The notes under the pieces were generated by a model. It was given only the letters and a program-made list of their open reading frames with translations. It was not told the DNA's origin and did not search any database. This document shows, in pieces, positions 8,729 through 19,240 of a stretch of DNA of 47,205 bases. Every line of letters begins with the position of its first letter. The first letter of the stretch is position 1. The position numbers and the translations under genes are program-made. Origin of the DNA: Rhodoferax sp. (GTDB lineage Bacteria > Pseudomonadota > Gammaproteobacteria > Burkholderiales > Burkholderiaceae_C); assembly GCF_018063565.1 (NCBI RefSeq), contig NZ_JAGPBB010000025.1, forward strand, positions 1 to 47,205, read 5' to 3'.

Positions 8729-10093
8729 ATGAGCTTTCGCCACAAGATTCTTTCCCTCGCTGTCATGACGCTTGCGGCGCAGGCGCTACAAGCGCAGGGT
8801 CTGCGTGCGCCCGCTGCGCCGGCCCTTGCGCCAGCCAGCCCGACCACCGGCACCCCGGCCACGACACAAGCCGACTACATCATGGCGGTGGTGAACTCCG
8901 AGCCCATCACCAGTGGTGATGTCCGTGAGGAAATGTCGCGTATTGCCTTGCAGTTGTCGCAGCAGGGCCGGCCCCTCCCCGAGACAAAGGTTTTTGCCAG
9001 CGAGGTGCTGGAAAACCTGATCAATCGCAAGGCGCAACTGCAGCATGCGCTGGACGTGGGCGTGCGAATTGAAGAGTCGGCCATCAATCAGGCCGAGCAG
9101 AACATCGCGTTGCAGAATCAGTTCGATGTGGCAGAACTGCACCGGCGTGTGGTGCGCGATGGCGTCTCGGTGAAACAATTCCGTGCCACCTTGTCCGACC
9201 AGATCACCCTGCAACGCCTGCGTGAGCGTGAAGTCGATGCCCGCGTGCGTGTCAGTGACCAGGAGGTGGAGCAGTACCAGAGTGAGCAGCAGTCCGTGGT
9301 CGACTTGACCAAGCTGCAACTCAATCTGGCGCATATTCTGGTGGCAGTACCGGAAAGTGCGACCGATGTGCAGGTGCAAGCGTTGCGGGTGAGGGCGCAG
9401 CGTGCGCTGGACCGTGCCAAAGGTGGAGAGGATTTTGCAAGCCTGGTGCGCGAGTTTTCTGAAGCGTCCGATGTCACGAATGGCGGGCAACTGGGTCTGC
9501 GCCCGGCGAGCCGTTATCCGGAGTTGTTTGTTCAGGCAACACAAGCGCTGGCGGTCGGTGACGTAGCGGCCTTGGTGCGGTCTGCAGCGGGTTTTCACGT
9601 GCTCAAGGTCATCGAGAAGGTGGTGCCCGGTGCTCCGACCGCAGCAGTGACCCAAAGCCGGGCGCGTCACATTTTGCTGGTGCCTGGCCCCAGCCAGAGC
9701 GAGTCCGAGGCACGTGTGAAACTGCTCGACTTCAAGAAACGGGTGCTGTCCAAACAGACGGACTTTGCCTCTTTGGCCAAAGAGCACTCGCAGGATGGCA
9801 GTGCCGTCAAAGGCGGTGATTTGGGCTGGAGCACGCCGGGCATGTTTGTCCCTGAGTTTGAGGACGCCTTGAACCGCCTGGCCCCTGGTGACATCAGTGA
9901 CCCGGTCCTGTCGCGTTACGGCGTGCACCTGATCCAGCTCGACGCACGCCGCAAAGCCGAGTTGACGCCGCCACAACAGCGTGAAGCGGTGCGTGCCATG
10001 CTACGCGAGAAAAAAATTGCCGAGGCGTATCCACCATGGGCGCAGGATATTCGTGCCCGTGCCTACGTGGAAATGCGCGAGCCGCCGCAGTGA
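8729..10093 (+). CDS. surA: Periplasmic chaperone and peptidyl-prolyl isomerase SurA
   Basis: SurA, 454 residues, escorts unfolded outer-membrane proteins, including LptD, through the periplasm. A signal peptide ends near LQAQG (about 23), followed by an Ala/Pro-rich linker. The chaperone domain starts at [17 protein letters not shown] (about 49). Two parvulin domains follow: the first from [11 protein letters not shown] (about 200) to FHVLKVIEK, the second from [13 protein letters not shown] (about 312) to [11 protein letters not shown]. Both have the phenylalanine-rich [19 protein letters not shown] or [20 protein letters not shown] signature. A C-terminal helix closes the chaperone module. 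It lies 6 bp after lptD, so the chaperone is made with its key client. Confidence 0.95.
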   Translation: MSFRHKILSLAVMTLAAQALQAQGLRAPAAPALAPASPTTGTPATTQADYIMAVVNSEPITSGDVREEMSRIALQLSQQGRPLPETKVFASEVLENLINRKAQLQHALDVGVRIEESAINQAEQNIALQNQFDVAELHRRVVRDGVSVKQFRATLSDQITLQRLREREVDARVRVSDQEVEQYQSEQQSVVDLTKLQLNLAHILVAVPESATDVQVQALRVRAQRALDRAKGGEDFASLVREFSEASDVTNGGQLGLRPASRYPELFVQATQALAVGDVAALVRSAAGFHVLKVIEKVVPGAPTAAVTQSRARHILLVPGPSQSESEARVKLLDFKKRVLSKQTDFASLAKEHSQDGSAVKGGDLGWSTPGMFVPEFEDALNRLAPGDISDPVLSRYGVHLIQLDARRKAELTPPQQREAVRAMLREKKIAEAYPPWAQDIRARAYVEMREPPQ

Positions 10094-10103
10094 GGGCCTT
10101 TTC

Positions 10104-10886
10104 TTGAGTGCCACACGGCACATCCCGCGCAAGCGCTTTGGTCAGCATTTCCTGGCTGACGGCGGCATCATTGATGCCATTGTGATGGCCATCGAGCCCA
10201 AACCCGGCCAGGCCATGGTTGAAATTGGCCCGGGTCAGGCCGCACTGACGCAACCGCTGGTGGAGCGTCTGGGGCGACTCTCGGTTATTGAGCTTGATCG
10301 TGATCTGGCGCGCGAGCTGCGTCGCCATCCACAGCTCGATGTGATCGAGTCTGATGTATTGAAAGTCGATTTTGCCCAGTTGGCACATGATCTTTCAGCT
10401 CCAAAATTGAGAGTTGTTGGCAATCTCCCCTACAACATTTCGACGCCCATCCTGTTTCATCTGCTGCAGTACGTGGACGAGGTTGAAGACCAGCACTTCA
10501 TGTTGCAAAAAGAGGTGATCGATCGCATGGTGGCGCGTCCTGCCACCTCGGCTTACGGGCGCTTGAGTGTCATGTTGCAGTGGCGTTACGCCATGCAGGA
10601 CGTGTTGTTTGTGCCGCCGCACAGTTTCGATCCCCCTCCGCGCGTCGACAGTGCTGTGGTGCGGATGCAGCCATTCTCCGTCGCGCCCACCGTGGACGCG
10701 CGACTGCTGAGTGAACTGGTGCAGGTTGCCTTTAGCCAGCGCCGAAAACTTTTGCGGCATACGCTGGGGCGCTGGCTGGAGGCCAGGGGTTTTGCCGGCA
10801 GTTTTGACGTGCAGCGCCGTGCCGAGGAGGTGCCGGTCAGTGAATACCTGGATTTGGCGCAGGCGACGGGCGAAAAAAAAGCCTGA
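10104..10886 (+). CDS. rsmA: 16S rRNA dimethyladenosine transferase RsmA (KsgA), TTG start
   Basis: RsmA/KsgA, 260 residues, dimethylates A1518 and A1519 of 16S rRNA late in 30S assembly. The protein begins [19 protein letters not shown]. The cofactor motif [11 protein letters not shown] is at about 39-49 and the catalytic NLPYNIS at 107-113. I chose the TTG at 10104 because GAGGG lies at 10092-10096, overlapping the surA stop, with 7 nt of spacing; no in-frame ATG exists near the conserved N-terminus. In E. coli and Pseudomonas pdxA sits between surA and rsmA, but here it is absent. The stop codon lies inside the first arm of an intrinsic terminator. Confidence 0.95.
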   Translation: MSATRHIPRKRFGQHFLADGGIIDAIVMAIEPKPGQAMVEIGPGQAALTQPLVERLGRLSVIELDRDLARELRRHPQLDVIESDVLKVDFAQLAHDLSAPKLRVVGNLPYNISTPILFHLLQYVDEVEDQHFMLQKEVIDRMVARPATSAYGRLSVMLQWRYAMQDVLFVPPHSFDPPPRVDSAVVRMQPFSVAPTVDARLLSELVQVAFSQRRKLLRHTLGRWLEARGFAGSFDVQRRAEEVPVSEYLDLAQATGEKKA

Positions 10887-10902
10887 GCAGTTCAGGCTTT
10901 TT
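10876..10902. terminator. Intrinsic terminator embedded in the rsmA stop, possibly bidirectional
   Basis: Perfect 11-bp stem: AAAAAGCCTGA (10876-10886) pairs with TCAGGCTTTTT (10892-10902) across a 5-nt loop. A run of eight A precedes the GC part and five T follow it, so it can work in both directions. It ends the lptD-surA-rsmA transcript and could stop reading from the barstar side. The last codons and stop of rsmA form the left arm. Confidence 0.85.
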
Positions 10903-11099
10903 GGGTGCGGGGTCGCTACCCGCCGACCACGGTTGCCCCGGGTCAGGCCGCAGTCCAGTACCCTGCGTTGAATGGGCTGCTCATGCGCAGCGCCTGCGGT
11001 GAAATGTCCAACAGCTTGTCGGTCGGCATTTTTTCACCATTTTCCGTCAGCACCTCGATGTGATGGGACGTGTCCCCGGTGGTGCCGTGAGCCTCGTTC

Positions 11100-11134
11100 G
11101 CCCGTTCTGCTTGGCTGGTGTGTGCAGAACGGGC
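11100..11134. other. Perfect 11-bp inverted repeat at the barstar stop
   Basis: GCCCGTTCTGC (11100-11110) and GCAGAACGGGC (11124-11134) form a perfect 11-bp stem with a 13-nt loop. It touches the barstar stop codon. No T-run follows on either strand, so it is not a standard intrinsic terminator; it may protect the 3' end of the RNase-barstar mRNA or be a Rho-linked end. Confidence 0.6.
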
Positions 11135-11583
11135 TACAGAAAAGAATAGAAACACCTGAAGGGTATTTTTCGGTCGCCCCAGTAATCAGCCGCGTCGCGG
11201 AAGATGTCGAGCAGCTGCTCACGGGCTTCCTTGTCAAACTTGGCATTGGCGGGAATATGCTCCAGCACGGTGACAAACCCGGGTTGTGGGCCTGACTTGT
11301 GTACCGGATCGGTCATGCTGTCATAGAGCGAGTCAAAATTCTTGCCAACCGACACCGTCAGCATGAACTGCTGCCCGATCAGGTCCAGAATGTCCTGTTT
11401 GCTTTGAGCTTCGGCCAGATTGGCGTACAGGAAATGATGACCCAGCGCATGGGCGGCTTCTTGCAGGTCTTGCACCCGGAAAGCCCGGATCGATTGCACG
11501 ATGTTGGAGCGCACGCCGCGCAGTGGCAGATCGGCGGTGCCCGGCGGCGCACCGAGGGTTGACTGGTCAAGTGGCATATTCAT
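11134..11583 (-). CDS. Barstar-family ribonuclease inhibitor
   Basis: A 149-residue cytoplasmic protein with a barstar fold in its last 95 residues and an N-terminal extension of about 45. The inhibitory-helix signature GKNFDSLYDSM (80-90) keeps the two aspartates (84 and 88) that match barstar Asp35 and Asp39, which block the RNase active site. The C-terminus IPFRCFYSFL is typical. The ATG at 11583 follows GAAAAGAGAAA; a second ATG two codons on is also possible. It starts 35 bp after the RNase stop on the same strand, so toxin then inhibitor are almost certainly one operon. Known function: binds and neutralises the partner RNase before or instead of secretion. Confidence 0.9.
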   Translation of the reverse strand: MNMPLDQSTLGAPPGTADLPLRGVRSNIVQSIRAFRVQDLQEAAHALGHHFLYANLAEAQSKQDILDLIGQQFMLTVSVGKNFDSLYDSMTDPVHKSGPQPGFVTVLEHIPANAKFDKEAREQLLDIFRDAADYWGDRKIPFRCFYSFL

Positions 11584-11618
11584 TTTCTCTTTTCTGTACA
11601 AATAACAACAAAACAATG

Positions 11619-12011
11619 TCAGGGCACGATCCTGCGAAAACTTTCGTAGTGATCGGCCGTGTAATAACAGGCGTCAGGCACCTTGGGCTGGCCGCCACAA
11701 ACGATGCGCCGGACACCCCGGTTTCTGGCACCGGGGGTCGGGACGGTGTATTCCAGGTAATAACCACGTTTCCTGATGGGCAACAAGCGCTCACGATTAC
11801 CAAAGACCGAGCCATCTTTCTCACTGGCAAAAGGTCCGCCCTGGTGAATCTGGGTATAGATCTGAACGCCTTGTCTGGGCAACTCGGCCAGGCTGACGGT
11901 GCCGGGCACGTCGACCTGTACAGGTGCCTTGGCTTGGGCCAGACCCAGCGCCAGCGCTGCGGTCAAACATAAGCCAGCGAACACCAACTTAGGGCTCCCA
12001 AATCTCGACAT
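11619..12011 (-). CDS. Secreted guanyl-specific ribonuclease (barnase / RNase Sa type)
   Basis: A 130-residue RNase with a signal peptide (LVFAGLCLTAALALGLAQAKA, about 9-29), which cuts RNA after guanine. The mature part follows RNase Sa closely: QGGPFASEKDGSVFGNRE, then YYLEYTVPTPGARNRG and TADHYESF. The expected catalytic residues are Glu87, Arg96 and His121. Two mature cysteines (105 and 115) could form a disulfide. The ATG at 12011 lies 9 nt after AGGGA; the longer reading frame upstream lacks a signal-peptide start. The inhibitor gene follows directly, so this is a toxin-immunity or extracellular-nuclease pair. Whether it acts on competitors or scavenges RNA is not known. Confidence 0.9.
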   Translation of the reverse strand: MSRFGSPKLVFAGLCLTAALALGLAQAKAPVQVDVPGTVSLAELPRQGVQIYTQIHQGGPFASEKDGSVFGNRERLLPIRKRGYYLEYTVPTPGARNRGVRRIVCGGQPKVPDACYYTADHYESFRRIVP

Positions 12012-12166
12012 AAGCATCATTCCCTGATAAACCTCGGGTAAACCCGAACTTCCAAGGGCGTAAGTGTCTGCGATTTGAAAGAAAAATGCAAGTTTGCGCA
12101 CCATCAATGGGCGGCAGAATTGAAGGGATTAGGCAGCGCTCACACTGCCATGGGTCCTTTTGTGCT

Positions 12167-14494
<2,328 letters not shown>

Positions 14495-14658
14495 AGGTGT
14501 CTCCAGCGGGTGTGGCGATGTGATCAAAGCGCCATCTATCGGGTCAAGCCGCGGGATTGTAGGTCGGACGGCGCTGCGCGTGCCAGCTTGGCGCGGTCCG
14601 TGTGCCCGGGTATGGGCATAATGAACCTTGAGAAATGTCAATCCTCACAAGGCGCTGA

Positions 14659-15918
14659 ATGTCCCAGTTTCAAATCAACCTGCATGAAGCCATCTATTCG
14701 CTGTCGGATGCACTGGATCTGGTGGGAGTGACCCACATTCACCATGGCAAGCGGGTGGCCTTCATGGCGGCAGAAGTTGGCAAGTTGCTGCAGTGGCCCA
14801 AGGCGCAACTGGACGACCTGTTTCAGGCGGCCATCCTGCACGACAGTGGGGTATCGAAAACGGCCGTGCATGCCAAACTGGCCCAGCTCGAATGGGAGCT
14901 CGAGGGTGAGCACTGTCAGATTGGCGCAGATTTGCTGGCCAGTTGTGCCTTGTTGCGCGGTCTGGCGCCGGTGGTGCGGTATCACCATACCCACTGGCAC
15001 GCGCTTGAACCGATGGATTTGCCGCTACCCGTCAGACTGGCGGCCAACTGCATCTATATGGTGGACCGGGTCGACATCCTGACACTGAAATACCTCAACG
15101 CCGGCGCTGACATTCTGCTGGGCAAAGACGACATCCGCCAACAGATTCTGGCGCACCGTGGTGACTGGTTTTGCCCGCAGCTGGTGGATGCCTTCATGGA
15201 GCTGTCCGAGTCCGAAGCATTCTGGTTCATGCTTGAAAGTGACCATGTGAATGGCTATGTGGCCACCTGGCTGAGCGAAACCACCGGGCAGTCGATGGCC
15301 TTTGAAGACCTGAGCAGTCTGATGCACATTTTTTCCAGCATTGTGGATGCCAAAAGCGCCTTCACCAAAGAGCATTCGGACGGTGTGGCGAGTCTGGCGC
15401 GTTTCCTCGGCCAGCAATTGCAGATCAGTGACGACCGGTGCGACATGCTGGAACTTGCCGGCTTGTTGCACGACATCGGCAAACTGCGGGTGCCTGACGA
15501 ACTGCTGGAAAAACCCGGGCCGTTGACCGAGGTTGAGAAACGCACCATGAGCCGCCACAGTTTTGACACCTACAACATCTTGTGCAACATCAAGGGTCTG
15601 GAGCAGGTCGCGCTGTGGGCGGCCCAGCATCATGAACGAGTCAATGGCACCGGCTACCCTTACCACACCCGTGCCGGCGGCATTTCGCTGGAAGCGCGGA
15701 TTGTGGCGGTGGCGGATGTGTTTCAGGCGCTGGCCCAGGCGCGGCCTTACCGCCCGCCCATGCGACCGAACGAGATCCTCGCGGTTTTGCAGCAGCAAGT
15801 TGACTGTGGCAAGCTCGACCCGCAGGTGGTGGACTGTGTGCGCGACAATCTCCAGCCTTGCTGGCATGCCGCCATGCAGGTCCGACCCAATCGTGAACCC
15901 CAGCCGCAAGCCGCATGA
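14659..15918 (+). CDS. Tandem HD / HD-GYP cyclic-di-GMP phosphodiesterase
   Basis: A 419-residue cytoplasmic protein with two HD-type domains and no visible sensor or receiver domain. The C-terminal domain (about 235-400) is a full HD-GYP module: LLHDIGKLRVP (HD at 271-272, Lys275), QHHERVNGTGYP (GYP at 332-334) and VADVFQALAQARPYR. Such domains hydrolyse cyclic-di-GMP. The N-terminal half (about 25-190) has its own HD pair (AAILHDSG, 61-62) and YHHTHWH, but no GYP, so it may be a degenerate, regulatory copy. It overlaps the next gene by ATGA, so the two are translationally coupled. What it senses is unknown. Confidence 0.9.
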   Translation: MSQFQINLHEAIYSLSDALDLVGVTHIHHGKRVAFMAAEVGKLLQWPKAQLDDLFQAAILHDSGVSKTAVHAKLAQLEWELEGEHCQIGADLLASCALLRGLAPVVRYHHTHWHALEPMDLPLPVRLAANCIYMVDRVDILTLKYLNAGADILLGKDDIRQQILAHRGDWFCPQLVDAFMELSESEAFWFMLESDHVNGYVATWLSETTGQSMAFEDLSSLMHIFSSIVDAKSAFTKEHSDGVASLARFLGQQLQISDDRCDMLELAGLLHDIGKLRVPDELLEKPGPLTEVEKRTMSRHSFDTYNILCNIKGLEQVALWAAQHHERVNGTGYPYHTRAGGISLEARIVAVADVFQALAQARPYRPPMRPNEILAVLQQQVDCGKLDPQVVDCVRDNLQPCWHAAMQVRPNREPQPQAA

Positions 15919-16898
15919 ACGACAGCCAAACCAGCCCGCGTGACACCGCAAGCGGTGTGTTTCCACCCATCGAGCCCTATCGCAGTGGCCATCTGGCGGT
16001 GGATGACATGCACACCTTGTACTGGGAGGAATGTGGTAACCCGCAAGGTGTGCCCGTGCTGTTTCTGCATGGTGGCCCGGGTGCCGGGCTGTCGCCACGG
16101 CATCGGCAGTTCTTTGATCCAAGCCATTACCGTGTGGTGCTGTTTGACCAGCGGGGTGCCGGCAAGTCGACACCGCTGGGGGAATGTCGAAAGAACACCA
16201 CGCCGTTGCTGATCGACGACATCGAACGCTTGCGCGAGCTGCTGGCGGTGGAGCAGTGGCTGGTGTTTGGCGGGTCCTGGGGTTCCACGCTGGCGCTGGC
16301 CTATGGCCAGGCGCATCCGCAGCGTTGTCTGGGTTTTGTGCTGCGTGGTATCTTTCTTTGCACGCAGGCCGAGATTGACTGGTTCTTTGACGGCATCCAG
16401 TGGTTTTTCCCGAAGGAGTTCGAGCGTTTTGTGGCCGACATTCCATTGGCCGAGCGTGCGGACCTTTTGCGGGCCTACGCCAAGCGCTTGTTCAGCGACG
16501 ATCCGGTGCAAAACCTGAACGCTGCTCGTACCTGGAGCCGCTACGAGGGGAGCTGCCTGCACCTGCTGCAGCACCCCGAAGTTGCCGACCAGTTTGGTAC
16601 GGATGCTGTCGCATTGGGGGTGGGGCGCCTGGAGGCCCACTATTTTTTGCACCAGGCTTTTTTGGCAGACGACCAGTTGATCCGCAACCTCGATCGCATC
16701 CGCCATTTGCCGGCGGCCATCATTCAAGGGCGCTATGACGTGGTGTGTCCGGTGCGTTCGGCCTGGCGCTTGCATCAGGCTTGGCCCGAGGCCAGTTTCG
16801 AGATCATTGAGGACGCCGGACACGCCGCCTTCGAGCCGGGCACGGCCAGCGCGCTGGTGGCAGCCACCGAGCGCTTTCGGCGCAGCGGCAGTCTATAG
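15915..16898 (+). CDS. pip: Proline iminopeptidase (alpha/beta hydrolase, peptidase S33)
   Basis: A 327-residue cytoplasmic peptidase that removes N-terminal proline from peptides. The oxyanion region LHGGPGAG (51-58) and VVLFDQRGAGKSTP (74-87) are classic for the family. The nucleophile elbow GGSWGS places Ser121. The catalytic Asp is expected in GRYDVVCP and the His in EDAGHAAFEPG. Length is normal. Its ATG overlaps the stop of the HD-GYP gene (ATGA), an unusual pairing that implies coupled translation although the roles look unrelated. It is convergent with the glutamine-synthetase-like gene, 20 bp away. Confidence 0.93.
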   Translation: MNDSQTSPRDTASGVFPPIEPYRSGHLAVDDMHTLYWEECGNPQGVPVLFLHGGPGAGLSPRHRQFFDPSHYRVVLFDQRGAGKSTPLGECRKNTTPLLIDDIERLRELLAVEQWLVFGGSWGSTLALAYGQAHPQRCLGFVLRGIFLCTQAEIDWFFDGIQWFFPKEFERFVADIPLAERADLLRAYAKRLFSDDPVQNLNAARTWSRYEGSCLHLLQHPEVADQFGTDAVALGVGRLEAHYFLHQAFLADDQLIRNLDRIRHLPAAIIQGRYDVVCPVRSAWRLHQAWPEASFEIIEDAGHAAFEPGTASALVAATERFRRSGSL

Positions 16899-16918
16899 CG
16901 TGGCCGATAGGCCCACGT

Positions 16919-18265
16919 TCAAACCTGTGGCAGTAGAAAGCGGCGCTCCCAGGCGCTGATCTCGCCCAGGTAGTGCCCGTATTCAAGCGCCTTGACGGCG
17001 CAATAACCCGTCACAAACTCATCGCCAAACGCCTGTCGGGCAAAACCGCTGTGCTGCAGTTGCGCCAGCGCGGCCTCCATGCTGCGTGGCAGTCCGTGCG
17101 CCTGGTCATACCCGTTGCCTGCCAGCGGGGCAGAAGGCTTCAAGGCTGCCTCCATGCCCGCCAGCCCGGCCGCCAGCGACGCCGCGATCGCCAGGTAGGG
17201 GTTGGCGTCGGCACCGGCCACCCGGTTTTCCACCCGCCGCGCCACCGGATGGCTGGCCGGAATACGCAGCCCGGTGGTGCGGTTGTCATGACCCCAGGCC
17301 AGATTGGTGGGGGCCTGGCTGCCCGCCACGTAGCGCCGGTAGGAGTTGACGTGTGGCGCAAACATCAGCATCAGCTCGGGGCCATGGGTTTGCAGACCGG
17401 CAATGAAGTGACCAAAGCGCGCGCTGGCTGTGCCATCGGGCAGGCTGAAAATGTTGTCTCCCTGAGCATCAACCACGCTGATGTGCAGGTGCATGGAACT
17501 GCCGGCGCTGCCCGCGATGGGTTTGGCCATGAAGACCGCATTCAGCCCGTGTTTCAGCGCGATCTCGCGCGCCGCATACTTGAATAAAAACGCCTGGTCG
17601 GCCACGGCCACCGGATCCCCGTGAAGCAGGTTGATTTCATATTGGGTCGGGCCAACCTCGTGAATCCAGGTGTCGGCCTGAATGCCCAGGGTCGCCTGCG
17701 CCGCGCGAAACTCGTCCCAGAACGGTGCCAGCTCATTGAGCATGTTCAGACTGAAGGCGCTGTTGCCAACCTCGGCACGGCCGCCGCGCACCACAGGCGG
17801 CACCAGTGGCTGTGCCGGATCGGCATTGGCCGCCGTCAGGTAGAACTCGATCTCAGGTGCCACCACCGGCTGCAACCCCAATCCGGTGTAGCTTGCCAGC
17901 ACTTTCTTCAAGGTACTGCGAGGGGCGAACTGGCACAAGCTGCCGTCAAGCTCCAGGCAGTCATGGACCGCCACCGCGCGCGGCACACTGGCCCAGGGTG
18001 CCAGGGTCAAGGTCCGGTAGTCGGGCAACAGGCGCACATCGGGGTCGGCATCCGGGAACACCGGGTTGTAAGAATACTCACCGGTCACGGCCTGCATCGG
18101 GATGGCCTGACAAATGCGCAACTCGGCGCCGGCGGCAAAGCGATCCGCCGGCATGAGCTTGCCGCGCGGATAACCCGAAATGTCAGGAAAAATGCACTCC
18201 ACCTCACGCACGCCGTGCTGGGCGAAAAAGTGGCTGATCTGCTCGGGTTGTTGCGGATGTTGCAT
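16919..18265 (-). CDS. Glutamine synthetase family protein (gamma-glutamylputrescine synthetase-like)
   Basis: A 448-residue ATP-dependent ligase of the glutamine synthetase superfamily, closest in pattern to PuuA, which joins glutamate to putrescine in polyamine breakdown. The core is intact: PDISGYPRGKLMPADRF near the N-terminus, the metal ligands in EIEFYLT, and HEVGPTQYEINLLHGDPV. FMAKPIAGSAGSSMHLHISV and the C-terminal NRTTGLRIPASHPVARRVENRVAGADANPYLAIA follow. It lacks the adenylylation tyrosine region of GlnA. No other putrescine genes are adjacent, so the substrate amine is uncertain. The start ATG at 18265 has a weak ribosome binding site, and repeat copy 3 sits just upstream. Confidence 0.88.
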   Translation of the reverse strand: MQHPQQPEQISHFFAQHGVREVECIFPDISGYPRGKLMPADRFAAGAELRICQAIPMQAVTGEYSYNPVFPDADPDVRLLPDYRTLTLAPWASVPRAVAVHDCLELDGSLCQFAPRSTLKKVLASYTGLGLQPVVAPEIEFYLTAANADPAQPLVPPVVRGGRAEVGNSAFSLNMLNELAPFWDEFRAAQATLGIQADTWIHEVGPTQYEINLLHGDPVAVADQAFLFKYAAREIALKHGLNAVFMAKPIAGSAGSSMHLHISVVDAQGDNIFSLPDGTASARFGHFIAGLQTHGPELMLMFAPHVNSYRRYVAGSQAPTNLAWGHDNRTTGLRIPASHPVARRVENRVAGADANPYLAIAASLAAGLAGMEAALKPSAPLAGNGYDQAHGLPRSMEAALAQLQHSGFARQAFGDEFVTGYCAVKALEYGHYLGEISAWERRFLLPQV

Positions 18266-18283
18266 GGAAAACCAAAATTAGTA

Positions 18284-18338
18284 TAAAAAGTGCGCCAAGC
18301 GCTTATTCAGTATAGTTTAATTGCTATCAAAAAAATTT
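18284..18338 (-). repeat. Dispersed AT-rich repeat, copy 3
   Basis: Read on the minus strand, GATAGCAATT starts at 18328 and GCGCTTGGCGC starts at 18302, again 26 nt apart, with T-rich flanks. It lies just upstream of the glutamine-synthetase-like gene and within the 241-bp gap before the MBL-fold gene, so it may overlap promoters of either. Confidence 0.6.
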
Positions 18339-18506
18339 AGCGTCTGAGGCGGGATGGCAGCTGGTAGCGCCTACTTGACTGCCGAGTCTAGCTCTGGCGC
18401 GTCGGGCGTCCGGTGTCTGATCGGCAAGTTCCTGCATACTTGCGTTCGTGGTCGCTGCGCGGCCATGCACCCAAGCCATGTGTTCACCCTTTTGTCTGAC
18501 TTCACC

Positions 18507-19142
18507 ATGTTTCAATACCTCACCATCCCCGTGACCGCCTTTGACCAGAATTGTTCGCTGGTCTGGTGTGATCAAACCCGCCAGGCCGCCGTCATCGACC
18601 CGGGTGGCGATCTGGACGAAATTTTGTCAGAGGTCAAACGGCTGGACCTGACGCTGACACAAATCTGGTTGACACACGCCCATATCGATCATGCCGGTGG
18701 CACCGGTGAACTGGCCGAAATGCTCCATTTGCCCATCATCGGCCCGCAGGAGGGTGACCAGTTCTGGATCGACGGCCTGCCCAAACAAAGCCAGATGTTT
18801 GGTTTTCCGCTGGCGCGGCTGTTCACGCCGACGCGCTGGTTGCATGACGGTGACACGGTGACCGTGGGCCACTGTACGCTGCAGGTGCGCCATTGCCCGG
18901 GGCACACACCGGGCCATGTGGTGTTTTACTCACCCGAGGCCAAACGCGCCTTTGTCGGTGATGTGTTGTTTGCCGGCTCCATTGGCCGGACCGATTTTCC
19001 CCAGGGTGACCACGCCACGCTGATTGCCAGCGTTCGCAACCGTTTGTGGCCCATGGGCGACGACACGGTGTTCATCCCGGGCCATGGCCCCGAGAGCACG
19101 TTCGGGCGTGAGCGCAGGACCAATCCGTATGTGGCAGATTGA
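18507..19142 (+). CDS. MBL-fold hydrolase, glyoxalase-II-like (YcbL type)
   Basis: A 211-residue metallo-beta-lactamase-fold hydrolase. The metal motif is LTHAHIDHAGG (His57, His59, Asp61, His62), with later ligands in CPGHTPGHVVFY and FVGDVLFAGSIGRTDFPQGD, and a final IPGHGPES. This order and the short C-terminus match the YcbL/type II glyoxalase-like branch, which may cleave hydroxyacyl-glutathione thioesters. The start is the ATG at 18507; an upstream in-frame reading to 18354 has no family similarity. Substrate is not certain. It stands alone between the glutamine-synthetase-like gene and the convergent dctM. Confidence 0.9.
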   Translation: MFQYLTIPVTAFDQNCSLVWCDQTRQAAVIDPGGDLDEILSEVKRLDLTLTQIWLTHAHIDHAGGTGELAEMLHLPIIGPQEGDQFWIDGLPKQSQMFGFPLARLFTPTRWLHDGDTVTVGHCTLQVRHCPGHTPGHVVFYSPEAKRAFVGDVLFAGSIGRTDFPQGDHATLIASVRNRLWPMGDDTVFIPGHGPESTFGRERRTNPYVAD

Positions 19143-19190
19143 TCTAAACCGTAAAAGACAAACCCCAGTTCTGCGAACGCGGATGTTCTG

Positions 19191-19217
19191 AAAAAAAGCC
19201 CGGTCAATGCCGGGCTT
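19191..19217 (-). terminator. Intrinsic terminator after dctM
   Basis: On the minus strand AAGCCCGG (19217-19210) pairs with CCGGGCTT (19203-19196) across 6 nt, followed by a T-run. It lies about 24 bp past the dctM stop and ends the dctPQM transcript. The A-run on the other strand may also help end the convergent MBL gene. Confidence 0.85.
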
Positions 19218-19240
19218 CAAACTTGAGGTCAGGAGGGGCG

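Noticed and set aside
6269-9976. Long minus-strand open frames opposite lptD and surA
   Set aside because: They are antisense to highly recognisable genes, with no domain signature or start signal.
10943-11155. A 70-codon minus-strand frame after barstar (ends NAGYWTAA)
   Set aside because: The C-terminal part looks somewhat protein-like, but the frame runs through the 11-bp hairpin and overlaps the barstar end. No convincing ribosome binding site supports a shorter start. It may be a remnant or a small gene, but I cannot support it.
15025-16823. Minus-strand open frames of 358-473 codons opposite the HD-GYP and pip genes
   Set aside because: They lie opposite two genes with intact catalytic motifs and show no protein family pattern.
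18354-18506. In-frame upstream extension of the MBL-fold gene
   Set aside because: The 51 extra residues have no family similarity and the ATG at 18507 matches the usual N-terminus.
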